Assembly (NCBI GenBank): GCA_958009055.1
Contig: OY253650.1
Coordinates: 496,001-560,000, forward strand
Direction: 5' to 3'
From: Choricystis sp. odSpoLacu1
Lineage: Eukaryota; Chlorophyta; Trebouxiophyceae
DNA length: 64,000 bases
Shown: one piece after another, positions 43,498 through 53,082 of the stretch
Layout: the number at the start of each line of letters is the position of its first letter
Numbering within the stretch: position 1 is the first letter of the stretch
Notes under the pieces: generated by a model
Database searches by the model: none
Told to the model about the DNA's origin: nothing
The model's input: the letters and a program-made list of their open reading frames with translations, nothing else
Made by a program: the position numbers and the translations under genes

Positions 43498-44766
43498 ATG
43501 GCGCCCCTCCCCGCCCGCCCCGCGCCCCCCTCCCCCGCCCGCCGCCCCGTCACCAGCGTCGCGTTGCGGTCGCACCCACCGCGGCGACGTCTGCAAGCTG
43601 CAGCGGCGGCGGCGCCCCTTCCCCCCCCCGCCGCCCCGTCGTCCTCTGACGACACAGATGCGCTCGTGGCCGCCCTTGCCGCCACCGCTAACCTGGACTC
43701 GCACGAGTTGGGCGCGTAGCTGGCGCCCACCTTGGGCGCTCCCGACCCTGCTGCTGCTGCGGCGAGGCCGCCGCCCCCGCCGCGGGGGCCCGGCGCGCTG
43801 CTGCTGTCGCGCCTGCTGACGTTTGCGGCCGCCCCCGCCGACGCGGCCGCGTCCGCCGCCACCGTCATGCAGTCCCTGGATGACGACGACTTCGAGGCCG
43901 CCTCCGCCCAGGACGCCCGCCCACCCTCCCCGCGCGCCCCCGTCGGCCCTCGCTTGCAGGCCGCACTGGCCTCCGTCTGCGCGTCCGCGTTCGACCGCGC
44001 CGATGCAGACCACACGGGCGCCCTGTCCCGCGCCGAGCTGGCCGCATTGATCGGGGTGCGTGATGGTGGGTCGACCGCAGACGCAAGGAGGCTGGACACC
44101 CTGCTGTCTGAGTACGGGGTCCCCGGGCCGAACGGCGCGGTCGGCCCCCGCCACGCCGTCGTCACGTACGCCGGCTTCCTGCGCCTCCTGCGCGACGACG
44201 CCAACGACCTGCGGTCCGTGCTGCGGTACGCGGGCATGGCGCCGGCCGCCGTGGTGGCTCCACCCCCTGCGCCGGCGCGGGCGGGGCGCCAGCCCGCGCG
44301 CGTCGACGCAGCGCCCCCCGTGCGCGCCCCTCTCACTGTGCGCCCGGGCGCCGTCACCCTCCTCTTTGGCGGCGCAGACCTGGACGCCGTCACCGACGCA
44401 GCGGGGGGTGCCCTGGTTGTGTGCGCCGCCGGCTTCACATGGTGCTCGCCCTGCAAAGCGTTTTCGCCTGCCTACACCGCCCTGGCGGCCGCGTATCAAG
44501 GCGCCGCCTTCTTCACAAAGTTTTACGCCAACTCCAACGAAGCCACCAAGACCCTGTTCAAAGACAGGCTCGCCGTCAAGCAGACGCCCTCCTTTGCCTT
44601 GCTGCGGCGGGGGGAGTTGGTGGCTCCCCTAGTCGTGGGCGCCAACGCGGAGAGGTTGGTGGCGGCTTTAAGTGACGCGCTGGGCGACGCGTGCCCGCTC
44701 GCGGGCGCGGGCGACCTGGAGCGGGCCGCGTTTTTGGCGAGGTTGCCGGGCGTGGTTAAGAAGTGA
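43498..44766 (+). CDS. Calredoxin-like EF-hand thioredoxin with an in-frame TAG
   Basis: One frame runs from the ATG at 43498 to the stop at 44764-44766, broken only by TAG at 43717-43719. The leader (MAPLPARPAPPSPARR onward) is a plastid transit peptide. A canonical EF-hand loop follows at 44002-44037 (DADHTGALSRAE) in AFDRADADHTGALSRAEL, then a degenerate second one (YGVPGPNGAVGPRHAVVTYAGF). The C-terminal thioredoxin domain has the active site FTWCSPCK (44434-44457) and KQTPSFALL. This pairing is the hallmark of Chlamydomonas calredoxin, a Ca2+-dependent plastid thioredoxin that reduces 2-Cys peroxiredoxin. Translation from the Met at 43867 would avoid the TAG but lose the leader. Without the TAG the protein would have 422 residues. 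Confidence 0.75.
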
Positions 44767-44835
44767 CCTGGATTATTCTGATGCACTGTTCTCTGAAAAC
44801 AACACACACACAATTTTTAGTGAGGCGGGTCTCTG

Positions 44836-44840
44836 TGTAA
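44836..44840 (+). terminator. TGTAA polyadenylation signal, calredoxin-like gene
   Basis: TGTAA lies 70 nt after the stop, a typical distance for green-algal poly(A) signals. Confidence 0.4.
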
Positions 44841-44952
44841 ACGCGCAGTTTTTTAACGAGAGCGAAAAAAAACGGTGTTTTTCGCGACACACACAAAAAG
44901 TTGTTCTTTTCCATCTCCCCCAACAACAATGACCACCACGCCCGCTCTGCAG

Positions 44953-45012
44953 CGCCACAGACCAGCGTGAGCCTGTGGCGTCGAACCCCGCTGCGGGGAG
45001 TGGCGGAGCCAC
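44953..45012 (+). repeat. Three tandem inverted repeats upstream of the DENND6 start
   Basis: CGCCACAG/CTGTGGCG (44953-44960 and 44973-44980), CCCCG/CGGGG (44986-44990 and 44994-44998) and GTGGC/GCCAC (45000-45004 and 45008-45012) sit side by side 67 bp before the ATG. Each is perfect but short. Confidence 0.5.
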
Positions 45013-45078
45013 GCCCAGGGATCGCGACAGTTTGCCCCCCATTGACTTCCCTCACCCTCCCCACCTCCCCCGCCCCCG

Positions 45079-47186
45079 ATGCCGCCCTCCTGGATCGTGG
45101 GCCTCGCCTCCGTCGTCTTCGACCCCGACGTCGGCCAAAAGATCGATGCCCTGGTCCCGCCCAGCGCCCTGACCGACGCAGAAGCTCACGCCGTCGCGAT
45201 GGCCGCGTTCCCCGACACGGTGTCGCAGGCGCCCGCGGTGGCCGACCCGGCGCGCAGCACGAGCGTCAAGGACAGGTGAGAGAGAGAGAGACTGTGTGTG
45301 TGCTGTGTGTGGAAACAAGGCGCGAGAACGATTTGATCATCCCCACGACCTTTTTCTTCAGCACGTTCTTTTTCCGCCTGCGCCGCTCCGCCCCGCCCCC
45401 CTCCCCCGGCGCCTGCCCCGACGCCCGCTACACCGGCCCCTACCTGTGGGGGTTTGCCTTCTGCCGCGCCCGCCGCGATGCGCGGGCGCGGCGGGGCGCG
45501 GACACGCGGGCTGTGGTGGTGCTGTCGGAGGCGCCCTACTCTGCCCCGCTGCGCGCGCTCGCGGCTGCCGCTGCCGCCTCCTATTTTGCCGGCGGCCCCG
45601 CCGGCTTGGAGGCGGTGGCTGCTGACGTGGCGACGTGGCCGGCACCCGACCCGGACGCACCGGCCTCAGTGGCCGCGGGCGGTGTGTCTCTGGTCGCGTC
45701 CGCCCCCGCGGCCGCGCTCCTGCCGTCGCCCGCCCCCCCCCGACGCGCGCGACCCGGCCGCCCCGCTCCTGCCGCTGGCCACACCCGCGGGCGCCCCCGC
45801 CCCACACGCCCCTTTCTTCGAGGTGGATGTCTACACACCCTTTGCCAGCGTGCTCGACTCGCTGTGGACGCTGTGGGAGGCGACGCTGACCGCAACGCCG
45901 ACGCTCGTGCTCGCACCTGATCCCGGGGCGGCCTCCACTGCCGTCGCCGCCCTCGTCTCCCTCATTGCCCCCCTCCCCTACTGCGCCGACTTCAGGCCCT
46001 ACATCACCGTTCACGACCCCCAGGCCGCCGCCCTGGCTGCGTCGACGGCGGGTGGCGCGGTGGCCGCCCCCCCCGCGCGCGGCCGACCTGCCACGCCTCG
46101 TGGGCGCGACGTCCCCCTTTTTCGCGCGCGCGCTGGGGGCGGCGTGGCCCGTGGTGGTGAGGATAGGGGGGGGGGACGGGGGCCGCGGGTCCAGGCGGGT
46201 CCCCCCCTCCCCCCCCCGCGCCCGCCGTCCCGCCTGCACCGCGCGGCGGCCGCACTGGCAGCAGTCCCTTCCTCTGCCCTCGCGGCCGCCCTGCCCGCCC
46301 GCACGCGCGCTCGAGACCTGGCGGACGGCACCACGAGCGGTCCGGACGGCGTGTGGTCATCGTTTGCGCCGGTGGCGCGTGCTGATCGCGGGCTGGTGAG
46401 GCGACTTGCCCCCCCCCCCCCCCGACGCGCCGCGCGACGCGGCCGCGCGCTGCGTCTCAGGCAACGCGGCCGCTCTGAGGAAGATTTTCCGTGCTTTGAC
46501 AGAGGCTGTGCTGGCCCCACTCACCGTCTACTGGCAGCCCGTGCCCCCCCCCCCCTGGCGACGGCCCCTTGCCCGCGCGCTCGCCCCCGCCCCCGCCCCC
46601 GCTGTCTGTCTCTGCCTTTCTGGACACACTGGCCGCGTCCCCCACCCTCCACCCTCTGCTCCTGTCCACCTTTGGCTCCCGCTCCGCCGCCGCGTCCTTT
46701 TACCGGCGCTTCCTGGCGTCCCCAAACTGGGGGGCGTACATCGAGCGCCAGCGCGCGGCGGCGCGCGCGTGGGAGGGCGCCGCGTGGAGCGCAGCAGTGG
46801 CGGCGCGCGGGGTGGGGGCGGCGCCGGACGCGCTGGATGAAGCTGCGTTGGTGGACAGGTTTGAGGGGCTGGCGGCGGACCTGGATGCCGCGCTGGCCGC
46901 TGCCTCTGCCGCGCGCCACCGCAGTCGTAGCGGCGACGGCGACTCGAGCGGGGGGGACGCTCCCTCCCTCCCTCCTCCTGCCCCCGCCGTCGTGGACGGT
47001 CTGCGCCGACAGTTGCGCACCGCATATGGGTCCATGTCGCGCGACCTGCAGGCCGCGTTGCTGTCCAACCCGCGGCGGGCGGCGATCGTGCACGCGTTGG
47101 GCGCAGGGGTGAGAGTGCCGGGGCTGCCGGCGCGGAGGTCCAGTGGCAGTGGCAGTGGAGCGTCCACGCCGACAGGGGGGTGGTAG
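45079..47186 (+). CDS. DENN domain protein 6 (DENND6/AFI1 family), reading frame broken at several C/G runs
   Basis: Exon 1 (45079-45275) and exon 2 (from 45362) join in phase 2. The start WIVGLASVVFDPDVGQKI and AFPDT match the uDENN of DENND6, followed in exon 2 by TFFFRLRRS, GPYLWGFAFCRARRD and VVVLSEAPYSAPLRAL. The cDENN continues in other frames: SLWTLWEATLTATPTLVLAP and YCADFRPYITVHDP, then TSPFFARALGAAWPVVVRI, later ALRKIFRALTEAVLAPLTVYW and FYRRFLASPNWGAYIERQRAA. Frame changes occur at or near C9 45733-45741, C8 46067-46074, G10/C runs 46166-46217, C15 46409-46423 and C12 46544-46555. DENND6 is a Rab GEF (Rab14 in animals). Consensus error at homopolymers is the likeliest cause; a pseudogene is possible. 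Confidence 0.8.
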
Positions 47187-47416
47187 AGAACATTGGTGTC
47201 TGTGTGTGTGCGTGTCTGTGTGTGTGTGATTCAGTTATTGTGAGCTGGCGGGTCGATTGGAGCAAAACTCTCCTCCCTCCGCCGACACACCCCCACCCCG
47301 ACCCACCCCACTGCCTGCCCACGAGTGCCCCCGACGCGGCGTCGGCCCTGGCCGCGTTCGACGCGCTGGCCGCGGTCGCGTGCGTGTCCCCCCCCCCCCC
47401 CCCACCAATTTTTGCG

Positions 47417-48589
47417 ATGGTGCTTTCGAACCTCCTGCCCTCCTCCTCCCCCCCTCGCCGCCTGTCACCACCACCACCCGCGCGGTGGTGGTGGCGGTCG
47501 ACCCCGCGGGGTCCACCCCCGCCCGCCGCGGCTCGCCGCGGGTTGCGGCTGCTGGAGGTCGCGGGCGACGTCGTGCCGCAAGGCCTGGTCGTCTCCACCG
47601 CGCGGTCCGCCTGGCGCGCCGCCTGGCGCGCCATGGTCACCGAACTCGCCCCCCAGTCAGCCGAGGGCGCGTACGCGAGGCCGCCGTCCGCGTTTCAGGG
47701 GGTGCTGGGGGCGGCATCGTTCCCGTTTGACGCGGGCGCGTCCACTCCACGCTACCGTCTTTACTTGGGCAACGCGTGCCCCTGGTGCCACCGCGTGGAG
47801 CTCGCCCTCGTCGCACGCGGCTTGGAAGCCGCCATCCCCATCACCCGGCTGGAGGATGACCCCGTGCGCGCGTCGCGGGGCGGGTGGGTGATCGCGCGCG
47901 GCGCGCGCGACCCGGTGTTTGGAGGCACCGACCTGCGCGCTGTCTACTGTTCTGCCGACCCCTCCTACCGCGGCCGCTGCACCGCGCCCCTGATGGTGGA
48001 CACCCTCACCAAGCGCCCCGTGTCCAACGATTCGGCCGGCATCCTGGCGGCGCTGGACGCGGTGAAGGGAGGGGCGAACGTGAGGTTGACGCCGCCCCGC
48101 CTGGCGCAAACAATCACGGCTCTCAACGACGATTTATACGCCCGCGTCTGCAACGGCGTGTACGCGTGTGGCTTTGCGACTACGCAGGCGGCGTACGACG
48201 CCGCGGCAGCGGGCGTGGCGGCCGGGCTGGACGACGCGGACGCGCTGCTGGCCGAGAGCCCGTTTCTGTGCGGCGACAAAGCAACAGACGCCGACCTGCG
48301 CCTGTGGCCCACCATCAGCAGGCTTGACGCCGTCTATGGCCCCCTGTTCCGTGCGACCGACCGCCCCCTGGCGGCGTGGCCCCACCTGGCGGCGTGGGCG
48401 CGGCGCGTAGGCGCGATCAAGGGGCTGCGCGCGACAGTTGACCTGGCCGCAGCACGCACATCCTACTACACCTCCCTCTTCCCCCTAAACCCCAGCGGCA
48501 TTGTGCCCAGTGGGGAGGCGCCGTTAAAGGTGGCGGATGGCGGGGAGGCGATGAGCGTGGAGGACGCGTTTTGGGGGCGGGACGAGTAA
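47417..48589 (+). CDS. Glutathionyl-hydroquinone reductase-like (Xi-class GST) protein
   Basis: Single exon of 390 residues from the ATG at 47417; the frame stays open further upstream, so the N-terminus is uncertain. The family signature is QSAEGAYARPPSAF, then the glutaredoxin-like active site LGNACPWCHRVELAL with Cys121 and Cys124, followed by YRGRCTAPLMVDTLTKRPVSND and the C-terminal helical domain with LCGDKATDADLRLWPTISR. Xi-class enzymes remove glutathione from quinol adducts. Most members have CPWA or CPWS; CPWC here is a dithiol variant. The N-terminal 80 residues are Pro/Arg-rich and may be an organelle leader. Confidence 0.85.
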   Translation: MVLSNLLPSSSPPRRLSPPPPARWWWRSTPRGPPPPAAARRGLRLLEVAGDVVPQGLVVSTARSAWRAAWRAMVTELAPQSAEGAYARPPSAFQGVLGAASFPFDAGASTPRYRLYLGNACPWCHRVELALVARGLEAAIPITRLEDDPVRASRGGWVIARGARDPVFGGTDLRAVYCSADPSYRGRCTAPLMVDTLTKRPVSNDSAGILAALDAVKGGANVRLTPPRLAQTITALNDDLYARVCNGVYACGFATTQAAYDAAAAGVAAGLDDADALLAESPFLCGDKATDADLRLWPTISRLDAVYGPLFRATDRPLAAWPHLAAWARRVGAIKGLRATVDLAAARTSYYTSLFPLNPSGIVPSGEAPLKVADGGEAMSVEDAFWGRDE

Positions 48590-48953
48590 AGAAGAGAGAG
48601 TTTGGGAGGCTTGATTTTTCGGGGAAAAACACGTTTTTCTCAATCCGTTTCACACACTTTTTCAACGCTGGCGCGCGCTGCCTGCCACTCTGACTCCAGC
48701 TACGGGCTGCTGTATAGGCTCTTGCATTGAACGGTGCCAGGGAGAGGCGCCAACCGCCGCCTCGCTGGCGCGCACAGGCCCACAATTTCGCACGTCCCGC
48801 GGGTCTGCATCGGCTGCCGATTGCACGAGCTCGCTCCCGTGTGTGTCCCACCGCCCACGACCAGGCTGCATAATTGAACATCGCCGACTGAGCGGGGGGC
48901 GGCGTTTGATCCAGTTTGGTCTGTGTAAAACAGGAGCAGAGACGGCAAAAACA
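48590..48953. other. Intergenic between GHR-like and FUSC-like genes
   Basis: 364 bp between tandem genes, with a T/A-rich start and a GC-rich end. No coding frame, RNA gene or repeat was recognised. Confidence 0.45.
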
Positions 48954-51900
48954 ATGGACGTCCGCAAACCGACGCGGGGTCCTCAGCCCACCCCGGCCGC
49001 CGCCGAGGCTGGCCTCGGCCTGACCCACCTCGCCAAGCCGACCGCCGTCTTCCCCTGGCCACGTACTCCGTGGTGCCGGCTGCGCGTCTACTTTGCGTCC
49101 CCCCACTTTGCGTCGGCAGTCCAACTCACCCTCGGCGTCCTCTTCCTGTCCCTCTTTGTCGTCGTCGACAAGCTGCGCTTCCCGCTCGCGTGCCAGTCCT
49201 CCGTCGTCTTCGCCGCCCTCGCCATCCAACTGTTCCCCAACCCGGCCATGGGGGGGCGGATCGCGGCGTCGTTGGTGGCCGCCTCGTGCATCTGCATCGG
49301 CGCGGTCGCGGGGGGGGGGCGCCGTGGCTGCCGCGTTGGCGGCCACGGGCGCTGGCGACCGCTCCCTCGCCTCCGAAGTGAAAAAGATCATGGCGGGGCC
49401 ACCGTCGCCCGCCAAGTCCGCGCTGCTGGCCAAAGTGGCGGCCGCACAGAGCGCGGCGAAAGGGGCGGCGACGGGCGCCGCGCCCGCTGTCAAACCCTCC
49501 CTCGGCCAAGCCGTCGCCGTGCTGAACGAAGGCATCGTCCTGCTCGTCGGCCCCGCTTTTTACGGCACCCTGTGCGTCGCAGGCACCCTCGTCCTGGCCG
49601 TCTTTGCCGCTGTCCGCTGCGACCCCTCCAACAAAGCGGTCGGTTCTCTAGGCTCTATTCTCGCGCTCTTAGCCGGCCTCGTCATCGCCAACGCGGGCGC
49701 GGTGCCCATCATGGGCATCAAAGTTTTCTGGCAAAAGATTGTGCGGGACGTGATCATCATGGGGCTGGTCGCTGCTGCCGCCATCCTAGTTTCCGGTGTC
49801 CTCATCCTGCCCTCCAAAGCGTCAGACGCGCTGCTGCGCACGCTGGCCGCCACACTGGAGGGTATGTGCCAGTCCATGTCGGGCCTGGGCGCGACTGCGC
49901 CGGGAGGCGGCGCCGTGGAGGTGGGGTCAAAGTCTGCGCCGCGCACTCACCCTCCACTCTCCCCTCGCGCCGCCCCCAACGACGGTCCCGCCCTCCAGTA
50001 CGTGGCCAGCGCCAATGCGGCCGCCGTCCTGCGCGCCGCCATCGCGCGCGGGAGGTCGGCGAGGCTGCCTGAGATCGGTGATGACGCGCTGCTCGCTCGT
50101 GTCCGCGCCGACTCGGCCGCGTCCACCGTCGCCGCCGCCCCGGAACGCCCCCGCCCCGCGCCCGCGGGGTCAGAGGCGCCCCCCCCCCGTCGTCACGTGG
50201 AGGGGGCTGCTGGCGAGGGCGCGCACAGAGCTGGCGGAGGCGGCGTTTGAGCCGCCGGGGTTGTTTGGCGCGGGGACGGCGTTCAGAGCGGCGCGCTGGA
50301 AGGAGGTGTGTGCGAGGACCGACGCCGTGATCGCGGCAGCTTCAGGGCTGGAGGAACTCGTGCAGCGTGTCCAAGCCGCCCACGTCGACGCCGCCAACAA
50401 GGTGCGGGCGGTGGCTGGAGGCGACGCAGTCGCTGCGTTTCGTGCTGCAGCAGCAGCAGCCGCGACAGGCGTCGGCGTGCTCGCCAAAACGCTGGCCAAC
50501 CCGGCCGCCGCCCGCCAAGTGTGGGCGCGCGCCCCGCCTGGCCTTCACGGTGCTGGTTGGGACGTGTTGCAGGTGAAATTAGTCCGGGCTGCCCACGCGG
50601 CCCAAGCTCGACATTGGCAGGTGATGACGGGCGTCGGCCCCGAATCCGCGGACGGTGGCGGCGACAGCAGCGACGGCTCCCTGGATGATGTCGCCGCCAT
50701 GCGCACCTACCACCACGCCGCCATGCTTGCAGGCGGCCTGGTGGAGAGTGTGGAGCAGCTGGAGGCGGCCATCATTGCCGCGCTCGACCTGCCCCCCGTC
50801 GCGGCGGACGCGAGTGCAATCAAGGCCGACGACGAGATCGGGGCCGCGATCAAGACGGCGGAGGCAACAATGGATGCTGCTCTGGGGCCGGACGCCGCCG
50901 GTGGCAATGCAAAGGCGCTCAACGCTGACGTGGCGCCAACCGCCGCCCCCGAAGAACAGCGCAAAGCCCCCAACGCCAACATAGCCTTGGTCGTCACGAT
51001 GTGTGCCGGCCTCTCCGGCATCCTCGTCTGGATGCGCCTGGCCAAAGCCGTCGCCACGGGAGTGCGCGGCCTGACCTCCCGCACCCGCTTCCGCGACGCG
51101 TTTGGCGGAAAACTAACCTTTTTCGGGTTCAAGTACTGGCTTGTCACGTCGGCCACCCTCATCGCGTGCATCCTGTCGCTGTGGAAGTTTCCGAGCCTGC
51201 TCTACGATCTCCAGATTTCCACCATCTTCACTGTCGTCGCTGTCTGTTTCCAGCCCATGGCCGAGGACAGTGGCTGGCGCGCCGCCGTCCAAGTCCTCTT
51301 CACCCTCGCGGGAGGCGCCCTGGGCTACGCCGTCATGCTGTCGTCATCCGTCGCGGCGTGCGCGCCCGCCGTCGTGGCCCTGCTGGTCCCCGTCGTTTTT
51401 GCGGGCGGCCACCTCAACCTGGTGGAACCGTTGAAACAACCATTGTTCCTGGGTATCTCCACTTATTTAGCCACTCTGCTGTGCCAGTATCCCAAGCCAT
51501 CGACGCCCATGTTTCTGGCGGGCAAGGTGGTGTCGACCGCGGTCGGCGCGCTGCTCACCATTCTGGCGTCCAGCCTTTTGTTCCCTCGCCGCGCGTCAAC
51601 TGACTGTTTGGAGAAGCTGGGAGACGCTCTGGTGGCAGCTTCTGATCTTCTGAAGAGCGCGTGGGAGGGTCTGGTGGCCAACGCGGCGGCTAGCGCGCCG
51701 CTCGAGAGCTACGCGCACGCTAACCCTCCCCCAGCCGCCGCCACCACCACCCAAGCCACCGCCGACGCCGCCATCGCAGCCTTCCGGTCCACCCTCACAG
51801 CCCGCGTGGACGCCCCCTTGGCCTCCGTGCACGCCGCCGCGCGCGTCGACTCGCTGCCGTTCCACGTGCCGTGTGTTAAGGCAACGACCGACCTCGTCAC

Positions 51901-52433
51901 CCCCCATGCCTCCCGCCGTGCACGCCATGGCGGCCGCCGTGGATGCGGTGTCGCGGCGCCTGGCCGCCCTGGCGCTGGCCAGTGGGCAGGAGTGGAGGGC
52001 TGGGGCCGCGCCCGAGCTGAAAGCGTGGGCGGCCGCGCGCCCGCTGGCGTCGCCTGCGGCGGCGACGTTAGTCGCACACGCGGATGCTGAGGTCAGGGCG
52101 GCGCTGGATGCCACCGCCATTGCGGCCACCGACACGCGCGCCTCGCTGCGCGCGTTTGGGTCGCGCACGCGCGTGCTGCGCTCGCGCGCACGCGTCGTCG
52201 CCGACGTCCGAGCCGTGGAAACCGCGCGTGTGGCCATGGCGCGCGCCCTGCGGTCGGCCCTGCTGCCCATATTTGAAGGCGCGGCCAAAGGGCATGTCTC
52301 CCCCGACGCAGACATGGCGCTGGAAGCGTGGGTGGCGGCGTTTGTCGGAGCGGCAGACGCGGTGCTGGCGGCCGCACGTGCCGCGACGGGAGAGCGCGCG
52401 CTGGCCAGGGAGACGTATTGTGGGTGTTTGTGA
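48954..52433 (+). CDS. FUSC-type (aromatic acid exporter-like) membrane protein, three apparent frameshifts
   Basis: No intron is needed. From the ATG at 48954 the first frame gives a Pro-rich start and helices QLTLGVLFLSLFVVV and AALAIQLF, then shifts at G10 49310-49319. The second frame has GIVLLVGPAFYGTLCVAG and LLAGLVIANAGAVPIMG and shifts at C10 50179-50188. The third has a soluble middle and a second block of helices (KYWLVTSATLIACIL; FLGISTYLATLLCQYP), shifting at C6 51900-51905 into a C-terminal helical tail. The layout, two blocks of membrane helices separated by a long soluble region, is that of the FUSC/YccS/aromatic acid exporter superfamily. With three surplus bases removed the length is about 1,158 residues. 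The substrate is unknown. Confidence 0.75.
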
Positions 52434-52460
52434 ATGTGTATGTGTATGTGTGTGTGTGCG

Positions 52461-52465
52461 TGTAA
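52461..52465 (+). terminator. TGTAA polyadenylation signal, FUSC-like gene
   Basis: TGTAA lies 28 nt after the stop at 52433, inside a GT-rich tract. Confidence 0.35.
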
Positions 52466-52623
52466 GTCTCTGTGTACCCTCGCGGCTAACGGTGGGTCGG
52501 GGAGGAAAGAGTGAGGAAACGCTGGGCCGGGTCGTCGTCTTCACATTCCTCCGTTTTTTTTTTTTTTTCTCTTCTTCCTCTGCCCCGCGCCGCGCCCTCC
52601 CGTCGCCGGCTCACACACGCACC

Positions 52624-52938
52624 ATGGAGATCGACCCACCAGGTGCCACCACCCGCAAAACGTTGACCGAGTTTGTGACGGGCCCGTTTCTGCCGTCAGA
52701 CGCGGCCGCAGCGGCGGCCCCCGCCCCCGACACCGCGTCCCTGCCCGGCGCGCCCGGCGGGGGCGGCATTCCCCCCGCCCTGAATCCACCGCACACAGCA
52801 CGCCTGCCGGCCGCCGTGCTGGCAGCCACCAACGCCAAACTGATCCGCGGCGCACCCGGACTGGCGGGGGAGGAGGGGGAGTGTGTGCTGAGGGCGGTGT
52901 TTGGGGAGCGGTTGCCGTGGCAGCAGCTGTATGAATGA
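52624..52938 (+). CDS. Small unknown protein, 104 aa
   Basis: Single open frame with ATG in a good context (ACCATGG) and a pyrimidine-rich leader. The N-terminus (MEIDPPGATTRKTLTEFV) and C-terminus (ECVLRAVFGERLPWQQLYE) look structured; the middle is Ala/Pro-rich. I do not recognise the family. It is placed between the FUSC-like gene and uricase, same strand, 144 bp before the latter. Confidence 0.5.
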   Translation: MEIDPPGATTRKTLTEFVTGPFLPSDAAAAAAPAPDTASLPGAPGGGGIPPALNPPHTARLPAAVLAATNAKLIRGAPGLAGEEGECVLRAVFGERLPWQQLYE

Positions 52939-53082
52939 TGGCGTTTTGTGTTCTGTTTTGTGTTAGTGAGACTGTGTTGGACGGCCTGTTTTGATCGCGG
53001 CAAAACGGTGTGTGTGGGCGTGGGCGTGGTGTTTTTCTCTTCACACAAAAAATCATTTCTCCGCGTTTGCCTCCCCACAACC

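Larger units (their letters stand above)
44767..45078. other. Intergenic with a cluster of small hairpins
   Basis: 312 bp between tandem plus-strand genes. The first half is AT-rich with a TGTAA; the second half holds three adjacent short inverted repeats (44953-45012). No coding content was found. Confidence 0.5.

Noticed and set aside
43717..43719. TAG read as an amino acid through a changed genetic code
   Set aside because: TAG ends several other genes in the window at the expected place.
47262..47416. Upstream extension of the GHR-like frame
   Set aside because: Open but without an ATG, crossed by a C run near 47390, and not matched to any known domain; left out of the CDS.
45079..52433. 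Programmed +1 frameshifting as the cause of the many shifts
   Set aside because: Up to five shifts per gene, mostly at homopolymers of varying sequence context, fit run-length error better; no stop-codon slippery site is shared.
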